This document shows positions 50,323 through 63,649 of a stretch of 64,000 bases of DNA, one piece after another. Below the pieces are notes generated by a model. The model ran no database searches. It was not told the DNA's origin and was given only the letters and a program-made list of their open reading frames with translations. The stretch comes from Enterobacter huaxiensis (GTDB lineage Bacteria > Pseudomonadota > Gammaproteobacteria > Enterobacterales > Enterobacteriaceae), in the NCBI RefSeq assembly GCF_003594935.2, contig NZ_CP043342.1, positions 3,596,001 through 3,660,000 on the forward strand, written 5' to 3'. Every line of letters begins with the position of its first letter. The first letter of the stretch is position 1. Both the position numbers and the translations under genes were made by a program.

Positions 50323-53300
50323 TTAAGCGGGAGTGGGGTCATCCCCCTTAATCTCGCGCTTCACTTCCGTATGCTCTTCACCTTTTTCGTTACGCAGGTG
50401 AACCTCAAGCTGGTTGAAGGCGATATTAATGTCGTTTTCACGGCACAGGCGATCGATCGCGCGGTTCAGTTCGTCGACGGTGTAGCTGCGATCGCGCAGC
50501 TCGCGCACGTACAGGCGCAGCTCGTGGTCCAGCGTGCTCGGCCCGAAGGTGGTGAAGAATACCGCCGGTGCCGGATCGTGCATGACTTTCGGATGTTCGG
50601 ACGCCGCCTGCAGCAGCACCTCTTTCACCTTGTCCAGATCGGAGCCATACGCTACGCCGAGGCGGATCACTACGCGGGTGGTGGTATCTGAGAGCGACCA
50701 GTTGATCAGGCGCTCGGTCACGAACGCTTTGTTCGGGATGATCACCTCTTTGCGATCGAAATCGGTAATCGTGGTCGCGCGGATACGGATCTTGCTAACG
50801 GTCCCCGAGAAGGTGCCGATGGTGACGGTATCGCCGATACGCACCGGACGTTCGAACAGGATGATTAGGCCGGAGACGAAGTTACCGAAGATCTCCTGGA
50901 GGCCGAAACCAAGACCGACCGAGAGGGCGGCGGCGAGCCACTGCAGCTTATCCCACGAGACGCCCAGCGAGCCAAAGACCGTCATCGCGCCGACAATAAT
51001 GATGACGTAGTTCAGAATGGTGGTGATGGCGTATGACGCCCCCTGACGAAGGTTCAGGCGGGACAGTACCAGCACCTCCAGCAGACCCGGCAGGTTGCGG
51101 ATGAGTGCCCAGGCGACCACCAGCGAAACCAGCGCAAAGAGCAGGCTGCCCATGGTCACGCTTTTCATCACCGTGACACCGGCTTCGGTTCCGCTGTACT
51201 GCCAGAGGGTAACGCTATCAAGGTAAGCGAACACGGTGATTAAATCCGACCAGATGGCCCAGAACATCACCCCGAACAGCGCCACCATCACCAGCATGGT
51301 AATACGCATCGTCTGCTGGTTGACCTGCTCAAGGGCAATGGTCGGCTCTTCCTGCGGCTCAGCCCCTTCGGCCCCCTCTTTCACCTGATGCTGGCGACGG
51401 GCAATAGCACGGCGGTAGGCAATGCGACGCGCCGCCACGCTCAAACCGCGCAGTACGGTCTGGAACAGCAGGTTCCACACAATCACAAGGTAAACTGTTT
51501 CAATCCAGCGGCCCGAGAGGCGCAGCGTGGTATAGAAATAGCCCGTTGCCGTCAGCACCATCAGCGCCAGCGGAATGATCGCCAGCACCGTTACGGTAAC
51601 CAGACGAAGATTGTGGGACTCTTTATCACGCCAGCTATCGCGGCACATTGGCCACATCAGAACGGCAATAAGCAGCAGGTTCAGCATAATGACCAGCTGC
51701 CCCAGCACGTCATCCATCAGGTGCAGCGGGGAAAGCTCGGCCACAACCGACCAGAAGTGCAGCGGCAGCAGCGCCAGGCTGATGCGCACAATCTGGCGGC
51801 GCCAGTGGCTGGTGAGCTGTTCCGGCATGTTGAAGTGACGCACCGCCACGCCGTCTTTTTCCAGCACTTTCCAGCACAGGCCAAACACCAGCCAGAACAG
51901 CGCCAGTTTTTTACTGAATGCCCACAGCAGATCGCTAATATTTAGCTGCATCGTCAGCAGGATCAGACCGGTGGCCAGGATCAGCAGGCAGACCGGCAGC
52001 GCGCGGATCAGGTCAATCAGGATCGCTTTCGGCGTGTGCAGCTGGCTGTCGTTTCGCAGCTGCCCCACTTCGGATGCCAGCTTCGCCTGATAGGTTTTCA
52101 GCCAGTTCAGACGCCAGCGAATTAGCCCGGCGATAAGCAACAGCGGTAATCCCGCCAGGAAAGCTATCATCACCGCAGGCCACGCCTTCTCCCAGTTGAC
52201 GGTGATTTTCATGCTCTTGATTTGAGATTTCAGCGCCTCGGGGAAGGATTTAATCCAGTCCCAGTCCATCGGCTTGTTGCTGTTCACCCAGAAAATCTGC
52301 TGGGTCAAAATCTCCTGCAGGCTTTTCGATACGCTGACCAGCTGCTGCTGGTTGATCTGCAGGTTGATGGCCATCATCAGCTGGTTGCCCAGCTGTTTAT
52401 TGAGCTGGTCGAGCAGCTCGCGGCGCATATCCACCACCTGCAACAGCGCGTCATGCACTTCCGGATTCACCTCGGCGGAGTGACCCTCTTCCACTTTAGC
52501 GACAAAGTTATCGCTCTGGAAAAGCGCGTCGCGCTGCTGGTTAACGTCAAACTGCTCCAGACGCAAATCCGCAATGCGGTTGGTCATGTCCTCCAGCTCG
52601 TCAGCTGACGGCAGCGTCTGCTGCTGCTGGTACAAAATACGAGACAGCAGAAGGCTGCCTTTCAGAACGGCGATCTGCTCTTTGATGTTACGTTCGGCCT
52701 GCAGCGCACGATCCAGCCAGTTTTTAACTTTGATGTTTTGCTGGACCAGCGAGTTACCGCTTTCGGTAGCCTGAATCAGGCGCTGGCTCAGCTGATGGTT
52801 AACATCCAGCTCCTGCTTCACCAGCGGGTTGGCCTGAATGCGGGCAGTTTCATCAGGCGATACGGCTTCCTGAGCCGTTTTTTCCGTCAGCGTCAGGCGC
52901 TTGCTGTTTACCGCCTCCTGCAACAGCTGGAGCTGGTGCTCCAGGCGGTTGATGTTCGCAGTGACGTAATCGCGCTGTTTTTGCAGCGTGTCCTGCAGCA
53001 CCGTATTCCCTTCCAGGCTTTTACGCTGCTGTTCAATTTGCGCATTGAGCAACGCCTGCTGAACCAGCAGCAACGTCTGCTGCGTCGGTCGAAGCGCCCC
53101 GTCACCCACCGAAGTTCCATTCAGGCGGTTACGGATTTGCTGCAGCTGCTGCGACGCGCTATACATCGCGTTCTGCACGCGCTCTGGCTGGGTTTGCAGC
53201 GAAACCAGCTGGCTGTTATAGGTCGCAAGGTCGGACTGGGCCGTTTGCAGATCGTCCAACAGCTGCGCCACGCGCGACTCCAGCTGACGCAGCGAAAGCG

Positions 53301-53670
53301 TGGCAAGCGTTTTGCGCGTCTCGGTATCGTTATCAACGTCGCTCAGGGCATTGAGCGACTCCGTCGCCTTGCGCATGTTCTCAGGCGCCTGTGCGACCTT
53401 CTGGCGAAGCTGCGCGGTTTCCGCTTTTACGCGCTCAATTTTATCAATGGACTCCAGCGTTTCCGTCAGATCCTGCTGGATGAGCTTATCCTGAGGCGTG
53501 AGGTCTTTTTGCTTATTCAGGGTATCCAGCTGCGACTGAACGTCGGCGCGCGTGGGGATGTCACTGGAATTATCTGCACGCGCATAAGAAAGAGGCGCTG
53601 CTGCAAGGAAAAACAGCATGGCAAAAATAAATGCAAGAACGGGATGTTGCGAGCGATTGGTGAGCAGCAT
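50323..53670 (-). CDS. mscK: MscK potassium-dependent mechanosensitive channel
   Basis: A large inner-membrane channel (KefA) that opens on membrane tension and is modulated by external potassium. The 1115-residue protein has a signal peptide (cleavage near LSYARADNS), a long periplasmic coiled-coil region (to about residue 480), about eight membrane segments, and a C-terminal MscS-like pore and beta domain with GFGLQEIFGNFVSGLIILFE and the IRIRATTITDFDRKEVIIPN block. Length is close to E. coli MscK. It is followed by acrR upstream on the same strand. Confidence 0.97.
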   Translation of the reverse strand: MLLTNRSQHPVLAFIFAMLFFLAAAPLSYARADNSSDIPTRADVQSQLDTLNKQKDLTPQDKLIQQDLTETLESIDKIERVKAETAQLRQKVAQAPENMRKATESLNALSDVDNDTETRKTLATLSLRQLESRVAQLLDDLQTAQSDLATYNSQLVSLQTQPERVQNAMYSASQQLQQIRNRLNGTSVGDGALRPTQQTLLLVQQALLNAQIEQQRKSLEGNTVLQDTLQKQRDYVTANINRLEHQLQLLQEAVNSKRLTLTEKTAQEAVSPDETARIQANPLVKQELDVNHQLSQRLIQATESGNSLVQQNIKVKNWLDRALQAERNIKEQIAVLKGSLLLSRILYQQQQTLPSADELEDMTNRIADLRLEQFDVNQQRDALFQSDNFVAKVEEGHSAEVNPEVHDALLQVVDMRRELLDQLNKQLGNQLMMAINLQINQQQLVSVSKSLQEILTQQIFWVNSNKPMDWDWIKSFPEALKSQIKSMKITVNWEKAWPAVMIAFLAGLPLLLIAGLIRWRLNWLKTYQAKLASEVGQLRNDSQLHTPKAILIDLIRALPVCLLILATGLILLTMQLNISDLLWAFSKKLALFWLVFGLCWKVLEKDGVAVRHFNMPEQLTSHWRRQIVRISLALLPLHFWSVVAELSPLHLMDDVLGQLVIMLNLLLIAVLMWPMCRDSWRDKESHNLRLVTVTVLAIIPLALMVLTATGYFYTTLRLSGRWIETVYLVIVWNLLFQTVLRGLSVAARRIAYRRAIARRQHQVKEGAEGAEPQEEPTIALEQVNQQTMRITMLVMVALFGVMFWAIWSDLITVFAYLDSVTLWQYSGTEAGVTVMKSVTMGSLLFALVSLVVAWALIRNLPGLLEVLVLSRLNLRQGASYAITTILNYVIIIVGAMTVFGSLGVSWDKLQWLAAALSVGLGFGLQEIFGNFVSGLIILFERPVRIGDTVTIGTFSGTVSKIRIRATTITDFDRKEVIIPNKAFVTERLINWSLSDTTTRVVIRLGVAYGSDLDKVKEVLLQAASEHPKVMHDPAPAVFFTTFGPSTLDHELRLYVRELRDRSYTVDELNRAIDRLCRENDINIAFNQLEVHLRNEKGEEHTEVKREIKGDDPTPA

Positions 53671-53769
53671 AGTCGTGAGTGATGTCAGAAGATGACCGAA
53701 AATAGTCCGGCGTGCAGAATATCACGCTCGCCTGTAGCAGAATAGCGTGAACATTCTTATCTGAGACAA

Positions 53770-54423
53770 TTAGGCGTTGAGCGAAGGGGTTTCGCTGCGC
53801 AACGTTGGGCAAAACTGGCACATCTCCAGCAAAATGGTGACATAGCTTCGCGCTTCTGCTTTGAGGTCAAAGGACTGCGGTGCAAAGAGCCAGTTTTCCA
53901 TCAGGCCCGAAATATAGCTGCGCAGCAGGATCGCCGCCCGACGGGTCAGTAAATCCGGGGGTAACATTTTTGCCTGGATGCATTGGCTGAGCGTCTGCTC
54001 TATGCGGTCGTAACTCTCCAGACACAGGCTGCGCTGCGCCTGCTGGACAACCGCCATCTCTCCCACGAACTCGCATTTGTGGAAGATAATTTCCATCATC
54101 AGCCTGCGACGCTCCTCAACAACAGTTGCTTCAAGGATATATACTAGAATTTCTCTTAATACTGAGAGTGGATCGTCGGGGAATTTTGCCCGATACTCAG
54201 TCTCAAGATCGCTAATGCTGGACTCTGAAAGTTGCCAGATTTCACCGAACAGATCTGACTTATCTTTAAAATGCCAGTAAATCGCTCCCCGCGTGACGCC
54301 CGCGGCCTGAGCAATCTGCGCCAGCGAGGTTGCCGAAACACCCTGCTGAGAAAACAAACGCATTGCCACATCCAGAATGTGTTGACGAGTTTCAAGCGCT
54401 TGTTGTTTGGTTTTTCGTGCCAT
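53770..54423 (-). CDS. acrR: AcrR repressor of acrAB
   Basis: A 217-residue TetR-family repressor that senses many drugs and controls acrAB and its own gene. The N-terminal helix-turn-helix is typical ([20 protein letters not shown] and [18 protein letters not shown]). The ligand-binding domain continues to the end with no visible truncation or frameshift, so the repressor should be functional. It is divergent from acrA, with a shared operator between them. Confidence 0.97.
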   Translation of the reverse strand: MARKTKQQALETRQHILDVAMRLFSQQGVSATSLAQIAQAAGVTRGAIYWHFKDKSDLFGEIWQLSESSISDLETEYRAKFPDDPLSVLREILVYILEATVVEERRRLMMEIIFHKCEFVGEMAVVQQAQRSLCLESYDRIEQTLSQCIQAKMLPPDLLTRRAAILLRSYISGLMENWLFAPQSFDLKAEARSYVTILLEMCQFCPTLRSETPSLNA

Positions 54424-54451
54424 ACGTCGGTGAATTTACAGGAGTCAGATT

Positions 54452-54475
54452 TACATACATTTATGAATGTATGTA
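54452..54475. promoter_or_regulatory. AcrR operator
   Basis: A 24-base palindrome with arms TACATACATT (54452-54461) and AATGTATGTA (54466-54475) around TATG. It differs by one base in the centre from the E. coli AcrR operator and lies between acrR and acrA. Confidence 0.95.
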
Positions 54476-54564
54476 CCATAGCATGACGATAATATAAACG
54501 CAGCAATGGGTTTTTGGACTCAGGACCATTGATCAATTTGAAATCGGACACTCGAGGTTTACAT

Positions 54565-55758
54565 ATGAACAAAAACAGAGGGTTAACGCCTCTGGCGGTC
54601 GTTCTGATGCTCTCAGGCAGCTTAGCGCTTACAGGATGTGACGACAAACAGGCTCAACAAGGAGCTCAGCAGGCGCCTGAAGTAGGTGTCGTGACGCTCA
54701 AATCCGAACCTCTACAGATAACAACCGAACTACCAGGCCGCACCAGCGCTTACCGCATTGCGGAAGTTCGTCCTCAGGTAAATGGCATCATCCTGAAACG
54801 TAACTTCACCGAAGGTGGTGACGTTAAAGCCGGTGAGTCTCTGTATCAGATTGATCCAGCAACCTATCAGGCGTCTTATGAAAGCGCGAAAGGCGACCTG
54901 GCAAAAGCTGACGCTGCGGCCAAAATTGCCCAGTTAACGCTGAATCGCTACAAAAAACTGCTCGGTACGAAGTACATCAGCCAACAGGATTATGATACTG
55001 CCCTGGCGGATGCACAGCAGGCTAACGCCGCCGTCGTGGCAGCAAAAGCGGCTGTCGAAACCGCACGCATCAACCTGGCCTATACCAAAGTCACCTCACC
55101 TATCAGCGGTCGCATTGGTAAATCTTCCGTAACGGAAGGGGCACTGGTACAGAACGGCCAAACCACAGCGCTGGCCACCGTGCAGCAGCTTGACCCGATC
55201 TACGTCGACGTGACGCAGTCCAGTAACGATTTCCTGCGCCTGAAGCAAGAGCTGGCAAACGGCACGCTGAAGCAGGAAAACGGCAAAGCCAAAGTTGAGC
55301 TCGTGACCAACGACGGTATCAAGTTCGCTCAGGCAGGCACACTGGAATTTTCTGATGTGACGGTCGATCAGACCACCGGCTCCATCACCCTGCGTGCGAT
55401 TTTCCCGAATCCTGACAACACGCTGTTGCCGGGGATGTTCGTTCGCGCACGTCTGGAAGAAGGGACTAACCCAACCGCAATTCTGGTTCCGCAACAGGGT
55501 GTGACCCGTACGCCGCGTGGCGATGCGAGCGCGCTGGTTGTGGGTGCAGATGACAAAGTCGAGACGCGCAATATCACCGCAACCCAGGCGATTGGCGACA
55601 AATGGCTGGTGACGGAAGGTCTGAAAGATGGCGATCGCGTGATTATTACTGGTTTGCAAAAAGTTCGTCCTGGCGCGCAGGTTAAAGCACAGGAAGTGAA
55701 ATCTGACGAGAAACAACAAGCTTCGGCCGCAGGCCAGTCAGAACAAACCAAGTCTTAA
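54565..55758 (+). CDS. acrA: AcrA periplasmic adaptor of the AcrAB-TolC pump
   Basis: The membrane-fusion lipoprotein that links AcrB to TolC. The 397-residue precursor has a lipoprotein signal with the modified cysteine C25 (LALTGC). Barrel-sandwich, hairpin (long helical part around residues 100-170), beta-barrel and membrane-proximal domains follow in order. Length equals E. coli AcrA. The ATG at 54565 is chosen because it begins the signal. acrB starts 22 bases after the stop. Confidence 0.98.
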   Translation: MNKNRGLTPLAVVLMLSGSLALTGCDDKQAQQGAQQAPEVGVVTLKSEPLQITTELPGRTSAYRIAEVRPQVNGIILKRNFTEGGDVKAGESLYQIDPATYQASYESAKGDLAKADAAAKIAQLTLNRYKKLLGTKYISQQDYDTALADAQQANAAVVAAKAAVETARINLAYTKVTSPISGRIGKSSVTEGALVQNGQTTALATVQQLDPIYVDVTQSSNDFLRLKQELANGTLKQENGKAKVELVTNDGIKFAQAGTLEFSDVTVDQTTGSITLRAIFPNPDNTLLPGMFVRARLEEGTNPTAILVPQQGVTRTPRGDASALVVGADDKVETRNITATQAIGDKWLVTEGLKDGDRVIITGLQKVRPGAQVKAQEVKSDEKQQASAAGQSEQTKS

Positions 55759-55777
55759 CTTAAACAGGAGCCGTTAA

Positions 55778-58927
<3,150 letters not shown>

Positions 58928-58945
58928 TACCGGTTTCATCCGATC

Positions 58946-58970
58946 AAAAGGCCGCATTAGCGGCCTTTTT
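58946..58970 (+). terminator. Terminator of acrAB
   Basis: AAAAGGCCGC (58946-58955) and GCGGCCTTTT (58960-58969) with an ATTA loop, ending in a T-run. A strong rho-independent terminator. Confidence 0.93.
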
Positions 58971-59438
58971 CATTTGCAGAAAAAATCATAAAATACGCTT
59001 ATTGTCGGTCTATTTATTTTCTGCCATCGTTATTAGGCCTATCATAATTACCGGAAAACTTAATCGTAGAGCTAACGCTTTTTTTAATTTCATTTCACCG
59101 CAAAAATTATTAGGAATATTCCTAACCCACAGCCCCGTATAGATAAAGTCTGAAAAAAGACTTCAATTGAACGAAAATGTTAACTGGATGAAATGTAAGG
59201 TGGCGGTAAAAAATGGCTGCGTTAACGATCGTGTCTTTCCTGCCACGATGAACATTTGCGTACCTCCTCGCAGCATCGCGTTTTAATTGTAATTTTTCGT
59301 AATAGCGCGGTGAAATCTTGATCAGAGTGGCTTATAGTTAGAGTTATCAGGAACACAGCACCCGTGTGGCTAAGTTAGTTGTATCCATCCCGACAATGAT
59401 GTTCGGTGAGTAAGAAATCACTCAGAAGGGGATGCGCT
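58971..59438 (+). promoter_or_regulatory. AT-rich leader of tomB-hha with an RcsB-like palindrome
   Basis: These 468 bases between acrAB and tomB hold no convincing gene. They contain a perfect 16-base palindrome TTAGGAATATTCCTAA (59110-59125), which matches the consensus of RcsB/RcsAB boxes. The last 100 bases are expected to hold the tomB promoter and leader. The tomB ribosome site is in GAAGGGGATG. Confidence 0.6.
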
Positions 59439-59813
59439 ATGGACGAGTACTCGCCAAAAAGGCATGATATCGCGCAGTTGAAATTTCTCTGCGAATCCTT
59501 GTACCATGACTGCCTTGCCAATCTTGATGAAAGCAACCATGGCTGGGTAAATGACCCAACGTCTGCCATCAATCTACAGCTAAACGAGCTGATAGAGCAT
59601 ATCGCGACCTTCGCACTTAATTATAAAATTAAGTACAATGAAGATAATAAGCTGATTGAGCAAATTGACGAATACCTGGACGACACCTTTATGTTGTTCA
59701 GCAGCTACGGCATTAACGCACAGGATTTGCAGAAATGGCGTAAATCAGGAAACCGACTATTTCGCTGCTTCCTTAACGCAAGCAGAGCGAACCCTGTTAG
59801 CCTTTCCTGTTAA
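59439..59813 (+). CDS. tomB: TomB antitoxin / Hha-toxicity modulator
   Basis: A 124-residue acidic protein (YbaJ) that counters Hha toxicity and affects biofilm formation. The ATG at 59439 (MDEYSPKRHDIAQLKFLCE) gives the E. coli length. One conserved cysteine lies in FLCESLY, which in E. coli is part of the oxygen-dependent mechanism; another cysteine ends the protein. hha follows after 27 bases. Confidence 0.96.
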   Translation: MDEYSPKRHDIAQLKFLCESLYHDCLANLDESNHGWVNDPTSAINLQLNELIEHIATFALNYKIKYNEDNKLIEQIDEYLDDTFMLFSSYGINAQDLQKWRKSGNRLFRCFLNASRANPVSLSC

Positions 59814-59840
59814 AATTATTACAATTACCAAGGTGAATTT

Positions 59841-60059
59841 ATGTCTGATAAACCATTAACAAAAGTCGATTATTTGATGCGTCTGCGACGCTGTCAGTCA
59901 ATCGACACGCTCGAACGCGTAATTGAAAAGAATAAATACGAGCTACCTGATAATGAACTGGCGGTATTTTATTCAGCCGCTGACCATCGTCTTGCTGAGC
60001 TAACAATGAATAAACTTTATGACAAAATCCCTACTTCTGTGTGGAAATTTGTTCGTTAA
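59841..60059 (+). CDS. hha: Hha nucleoid-associated modulator
   Basis: A 72-residue protein that binds H-NS and helps silence AT-rich and acquired genes. The sequence ([20 protein letters not shown], then [20 protein letters not shown]) is nearly that of E. coli Hha, including the single cysteine in RRCQ. It forms a toxin-antitoxin-like pair with tomB. AAGGTGA precedes the ATG. Confidence 0.98.
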   Translation: MSDKPLTKVDYLMRLRRCQSIDTLERVIEKNKYELPDNELAVFYSAADHRLAELTMNKLYDKIPTSVWKFVR

Positions 60060-60177
60060 TTCCTGAAGTGTGTCTGTAGAGTTTCTACGTCACCCATTTA
60101 GCAAAATTTACCTTCGCGTTACGATCCCTGTGTGACAGACGGGCCCCCGCTTGAAGTGCGCTTATCGGCAACTAAGT

Positions 60178-60239
60178 TGTGATTGTTATCACACAGAAAT
60201 TCCGGGAACGTTCCCTTTCCTGTTGTTCCCCTTTACTCT
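60178..60239 (+). promoter_or_regulatory. CRP-type site and promoter of maa
   Basis: TGTGA-TTGTTA-TCACA (60178-60193) is a perfect CRP consensus. A likely -10 TACTCT (60234-60239) with a weak -35 would start transcription near 60246, placing the CRP site centre close to -61, the classic class I distance. A 12-base palindrome GGGAACGTTCCC (60204-60215) lies between them. Confidence 0.75.
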
Positions 60240-60269
60240 AGGGGAATCCATCATTTCAGAGACATTCCC

Positions 60270-60827
60270 ATGAGCGAAGAGAAGCAGAAGATGATTGCAG
60301 GCGAGCATTACCGCCCGGGCGATACCACCTTACGAGAAGACCGCCTGCGCGCCCGCCATTTGATCCATCGCTATAACCACACTGCACCCGACGAGAAAAC
60401 AGAACGCAAAGCGTTGCTGGCCGAGCTGCTCGGACAAAGTGACGGTGCCTACATCGAGCCCAGCTTCCGCTGTGACTACGGTTACAATATTTTCCTGGGC
60501 AAAGCGTTCTATGCCAATTTTGACTGCGTGATACTGGACGTCTGTCCCGTGACGATTGGCGACAACTGCATGCTCGCGCCTGGCGTACATATCTATACCG
60601 CCACCCATCCTCTTGATGCGTCTGAACGCAACAGCGGCGTTGAGTACGGTAAACCGGTGACCATTGGTCATAACGTCTGGATCGGCGGACGTGCGGTGAT
60701 TAATCCTGGCGTAACCATCGGTGATAATGTTGTTGTGGCCTCAGGCGCCGTTGTCACCAAAGATGTGCCGGCAAATGCCGTGGTGGGGGGGAATCCGGCG
60801 AGGATCGTTAAAATGCTGGAGGCGTAA
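60270..60827 (+). CDS. maa: Maltose O-acetyltransferase
   Basis: A 185-residue acetyltransferase of the hexapeptide-repeat family that transfers acetyl from acetyl-CoA to maltose and other sugars. The start is ATG 60270 ([17 protein letters not shown]). The left-handed beta-helix begins near [16 protein letters not shown]; the catalytic histidine lies in [10 protein letters not shown], and [19 protein letters not shown] is the hexapeptide region. A CRP-type site upstream fits control by carbon source. Confidence 0.94.
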   Translation: MSEEKQKMIAGEHYRPGDTTLREDRLRARHLIHRYNHTAPDEKTERKALLAELLGQSDGAYIEPSFRCDYGYNIFLGKAFYANFDCVILDVCPVTIGDNCMLAPGVHIYTATHPLDASERNSGVEYGKPVTIGHNVWIGGRAVINPGVTIGDNVVVASGAVVTKDVPANAVVGGNPARIVKMLEA

Positions 60828-60937
60828 AGCGCGTAACTGTTATGGTTTTTCACCTCGTAACTGTTACTTTTTTCGATCTGACGGCTCTCCTAAAATAGGC
60901 AGATCCCCTGTATTGTCAACATTCATGAAGGTTAAAA

Positions 60938-61405
60938 ATGACCGAGATACAGCGCCTGCTTACCGCCACCATCGACGATCTGAATACCCGCGAAAAGCGC
61001 GATAATCGCCCGCGCTTTAGCATCAGCTTTATTCGCAAACATCCTGGCCTGTTTGTCGCGATGTACGCCGCCCTGCTGGCAACGCTTGTCGTTATGCTCA
61101 CGTCCGAAACGCTGGTAGATTCCGTCTGGCTGCTGGTTGTGCTGTTTGTGGTGTTCAATGCGTTTTTCTTTTTCGACGTTAACCCGCGCTACCGCTATGA
61201 AGACATCGACGTGCTTGATTTTCGCGTCTGTTATAACGGCGAGTGGTATAACACCCGCTTTGTGCCCTCTGAACTGATCGACACTATTCTGCATTCACCG
61301 GCAGTCGAACCCGTTCAGAAAGAGAAGCTGCAGAAAATGGTGTCGACGAAAGGCGAGCTGTCGTTCTACGACGTCTTTACGCTTTCCCGCCCCGCTGCTG
61401 CGTAA
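60938..61405 (+). CDS. ylaC: YlaC inner-membrane protein
   Basis: A 155-residue membrane protein with two adjacent hydrophobic segments ([18 protein letters not shown], then [16 protein letters not shown], about residues 37-77) flanked by soluble ends. It matches E. coli YlaC, whose role is unknown. Its 3' end overlaps the convergent MocR-type gene by 29 bases. Confidence 0.93.
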   Translation: MTEIQRLLTATIDDLNTREKRDNRPRFSISFIRKHPGLFVAMYAALLATLVVMLTSETLVDSVWLLVVLFVVFNAFFFFDVNPRYRYEDIDVLDFRVCYNGEWYNTRFVPSELIDTILHSPAVEPVQKEKLQKMVSTKGELSFYDVFTLSRPAAA

Positions 61406-62837
61406 TCAACGTTTGTAAACGTCGAATGCCCGGCGTGAACTGTGAAGCAGAGGTATTGCCATACCCCATGACCAGACCGGTTTGCCCCTGCTTCGTATCA
61501 AGGTAGTACCCGCTTAAGGCCGCGGGCGCCAGCTGAAAGGCGCTGGCCTGCTGAACAATGGCCTTGTCATCTATCCCGTCAATCGCCACCGTCAGATGCA
61601 TCCCCCCTTCCCCTGCCAGCACGCGGTGCGAAACGTGCAGCTCAGCGCTGAGCACCTCGCGCAGCTGCCGGTAGCGTTTACGATACAGTCGACGCATGGC
61701 AGCAAGATGACGGGCGTAATGGCCCTCTTCAATAAACAGGGCCAGCGTGCGCTGCTCGGCACGGTGTCCCCCTCGCAGTAAAGAGCCGATTGCCGGGCGC
61801 GCGGCCTCTGCCAGCGCAGAAGGTAAAACCATGAAGCCGATGCGCAGCGAGGGAAACAGCGTTTTGCTGAACGTCCCAAGGTAGACCACGGGCGCATTTT
61901 TCAACATGCCCAACATGGCAGGCACAGGCTCCCCGGCGTAACGAAATTCGCTGTCGTAGTCATCCTCAATAATCCAGGCCTTATGCTCTTTAGCCAGCTC
62001 AAGTAACGCCAGACGCCGACGGGCGCTTAATACGCTTCCACAGGGAAACTGATGCGACGGTGAGGTGAAGATAAACGAGGGAGGCGAAACCTGTCTCCCT
62101 TCCCAGTTCATACCTTCGTCATCCACCGGCATGCCGTACATGGTTAAGCCGGATTTCGCAAACGCGCTTTTTGCTCCCGCGTATCCGGGATCTTCAATCC
62201 ATACAGCGTCACCCGGCTCGCTCAGCAGCTGTGTACAGAGGTTAACCCCTTCCAGCGCACCCTCGGTAATCACAATCTGGCTGGCGTCACAGTCTATCCC
62301 GCGCGACAGCGCAAGATGGCGGGCTATCGCCCTTCGCAGAGACGGCTCTCCCGCAGGGTCTCCGTAGCCCAGTAGCGCACTTCCCTCTTCACGCAGCACG
62401 CGATCGAACAAGCGCCGCCACAGCGGCAGGGGAAAATAGTTAATCGCAGGCGTGCCGGGCGTAAAAGCCGGAACGGGCGTACCTCTCGGGGTCGGAGCAG
62501 GCAGAAGTGCTACCCGTTTTGCAAGCGAGACGGTCAGTTCAGGAAAAGCCTGCTGCCTGGCCCTGCGCGCCAGCTGCGCCACGCGCGTCCCCTGTCGGCT
62601 GCGCAGTAAATACCCTTCAAGCGTGAGCTGTTCCAGCGCGGCGTTAACGGTATTCCGAGAAACGAAAAGCTGCTGCGCAATGATGCGGGATCCCGGTAAG
62701 CGACTTTCAGCCTGCAATCGTTCCTGCAGGATCATCTCCCTCAGGGCAAGATAAAGCGTGCGCTGGAGGCTCTCCTCCTCACGCTTGTTCAGTGCGGCAT
62801 TTAACAGGGCATAAAATTCATCGCCGGGTATATTCAT
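61377..62837 (-). CDS. MocR/PdxR-type GntR-family regulator with aminotransferase domain
   Basis: A 486-residue regulator with an N-terminal GntR winged helix (residues about 20-88, including [20 protein letters not shown] and [13 protein letters not shown]) joined to a class I aminotransferase-like domain. The lysine for pyridoxal phosphate is in [14 protein letters not shown], and [12 protein letters not shown] is conserved. MocR proteins usually regulate an adjacent divergent gene, here a GNAT acetyltransferase. Its own effector cannot be told; PdxR members respond to pyridoxal phosphate. Confidence 0.92.
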   Translation of the reverse strand: MNIPGDEFYALLNAALNKREEESLQRTLYLALREMILQERLQAESRLPGSRIIAQQLFVSRNTVNAALEQLTLEGYLLRSRQGTRVAQLARRARQQAFPELTVSLAKRVALLPAPTPRGTPVPAFTPGTPAINYFPLPLWRRLFDRVLREEGSALLGYGDPAGEPSLRRAIARHLALSRGIDCDASQIVITEGALEGVNLCTQLLSEPGDAVWIEDPGYAGAKSAFAKSGLTMYGMPVDDEGMNWEGRQVSPPSFIFTSPSHQFPCGSVLSARRRLALLELAKEHKAWIIEDDYDSEFRYAGEPVPAMLGMLKNAPVVYLGTFSKTLFPSLRIGFMVLPSALAEAARPAIGSLLRGGHRAEQRTLALFIEEGHYARHLAAMRRLYRKRYRQLREVLSAELHVSHRVLAGEGGMHLTVAIDGIDDKAIVQQASAFQLAPAALSGYYLDTKQGQTGLVMGYGNTSASQFTPGIRRLQTLITQQRGGKA

Positions 62838-62938
62838 ATTCGCCTCCGTGGTACCACAAGAACATACTTCACTGGATCTTCTTAAGGAACCAGTAATTAC
62901 TTAATCTTGGATTTCATTGCACCGACATGGAAATTAAG
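62838..62938. promoter_or_regulatory. MocR-GNAT divergent control region
   Basis: These 101 bases separate two divergent genes. A perfect 10-base palindrome GTGGTACCAC (62848-62857) and an imperfect dyad with ends CTGG (62872-62875) and CCAG (62890-62893) are likely operator elements. Related half-sites of the GTGG/CTGG type in series would suit the head-to-tail DNA binding of MocR dimers. Confidence 0.55.
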
Positions 62939-63649
62939 ATGAATACATTCAATCAGTTTGGGCAGCCCGTTGGCGAAGCGCTTATCGACTGGCAGCCGCG
63001 CCAGCCGCCTTCGCGCGTAACGCTAAAGGGCCGCTATTGTTACCTTGAACCTCTGCGCGTCGATCATGCGGACGCCCTGTTCCGTGCCTATCATCTGGCA
63101 GAAGACACCCGCAGCTGGACATGGCTGCTGCGCGAGCCGGACGCAACGGCGGCCGATTTTTCCCAGTGGGTCGCGGGCGTAAGCGATCTCCCCGACCCCA
63201 TGCATTTCACCGTATTCGATAACCAGACCCACTCTCCGGTGGGAACCCTGGCGCTGATGCGCATTGATCCTAAAAATGGCGTGGTGGAAGTCGGCCATGT
63301 GCATTTCTCGCCGCTGTTAAGCCGCACGCCGATGTCCACGGAAGCGCAATATCTTCTGATGCAGTACGTCTTCGACACGCTGGGGTACAGGCGCTATGAG
63401 TGGAAGTGCAATAGCCTGAATGAACCCTCACGCAGGGCCGCGCTGCGTCTCGGCTTTCAGTATGAAGGGCGCTTTCGCCAGGCGCTGGTCATAAAAGGCC
63501 ATAACCGGGATACCGACTGGTTTTCGATCATCGACGCAGAGTGGCCAGCGCTGGCCAAGGCGTTTGAGAACTGGCTTGCCACCGACAATTTTACCGCCGA
63601 TGGCACGCAGAGAAGATCCCTGGAAAGTTGGCGTAAGACCGGCTTTTAG
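62939..63649 (+). CDS. GNAT-family N-acetyltransferase (RimJ/RimL-type)
   Basis: A 236-residue acetyltransferase of the large RimJ/RimL subgroup. The N-terminus reads [18 protein letters not shown], the central strand is [20 protein letters not shown], and the C-terminal block is [20 protein letters not shown] with [15 protein letters not shown]. The substrate is unknown; relatives act on ribosomal proteins, small molecules or antibiotics. I prefer the ATG at 62939, with GGAA ahead of it, to one four codons earlier without a ribosome site. Its stop overlaps the convergent rpmJ2 stop region. Confidence 0.9.
   Translation: MNTFNQFGQPVGEALIDWQPRQPPSRVTLKGRYCYLEPLRVDHADALFRAYHLAEDTRSWTWLLREPDATAADFSQWVAGVSDLPDPMHFTVFDNQTHSPVGTLALMRIDPKNGVVEVGHVHFSPLLSRTPMSTEAQYLLMQYVFDTLGYRRYEWKCNSLNEPSRRAALRLGFQYEGRFRQALVIKGHNRDTDWFSIIDAEWPALAKAFENWLATDNFTADGTQRRSLESWRKTGF

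Noticed and set aside
53770..54423. Disrupted acrR as a cause of pump overexpression
   Set aside because: The frame is full length with intact helix-turn-helix and the operator is complete; nothing in the sequence indicates loss of repression.
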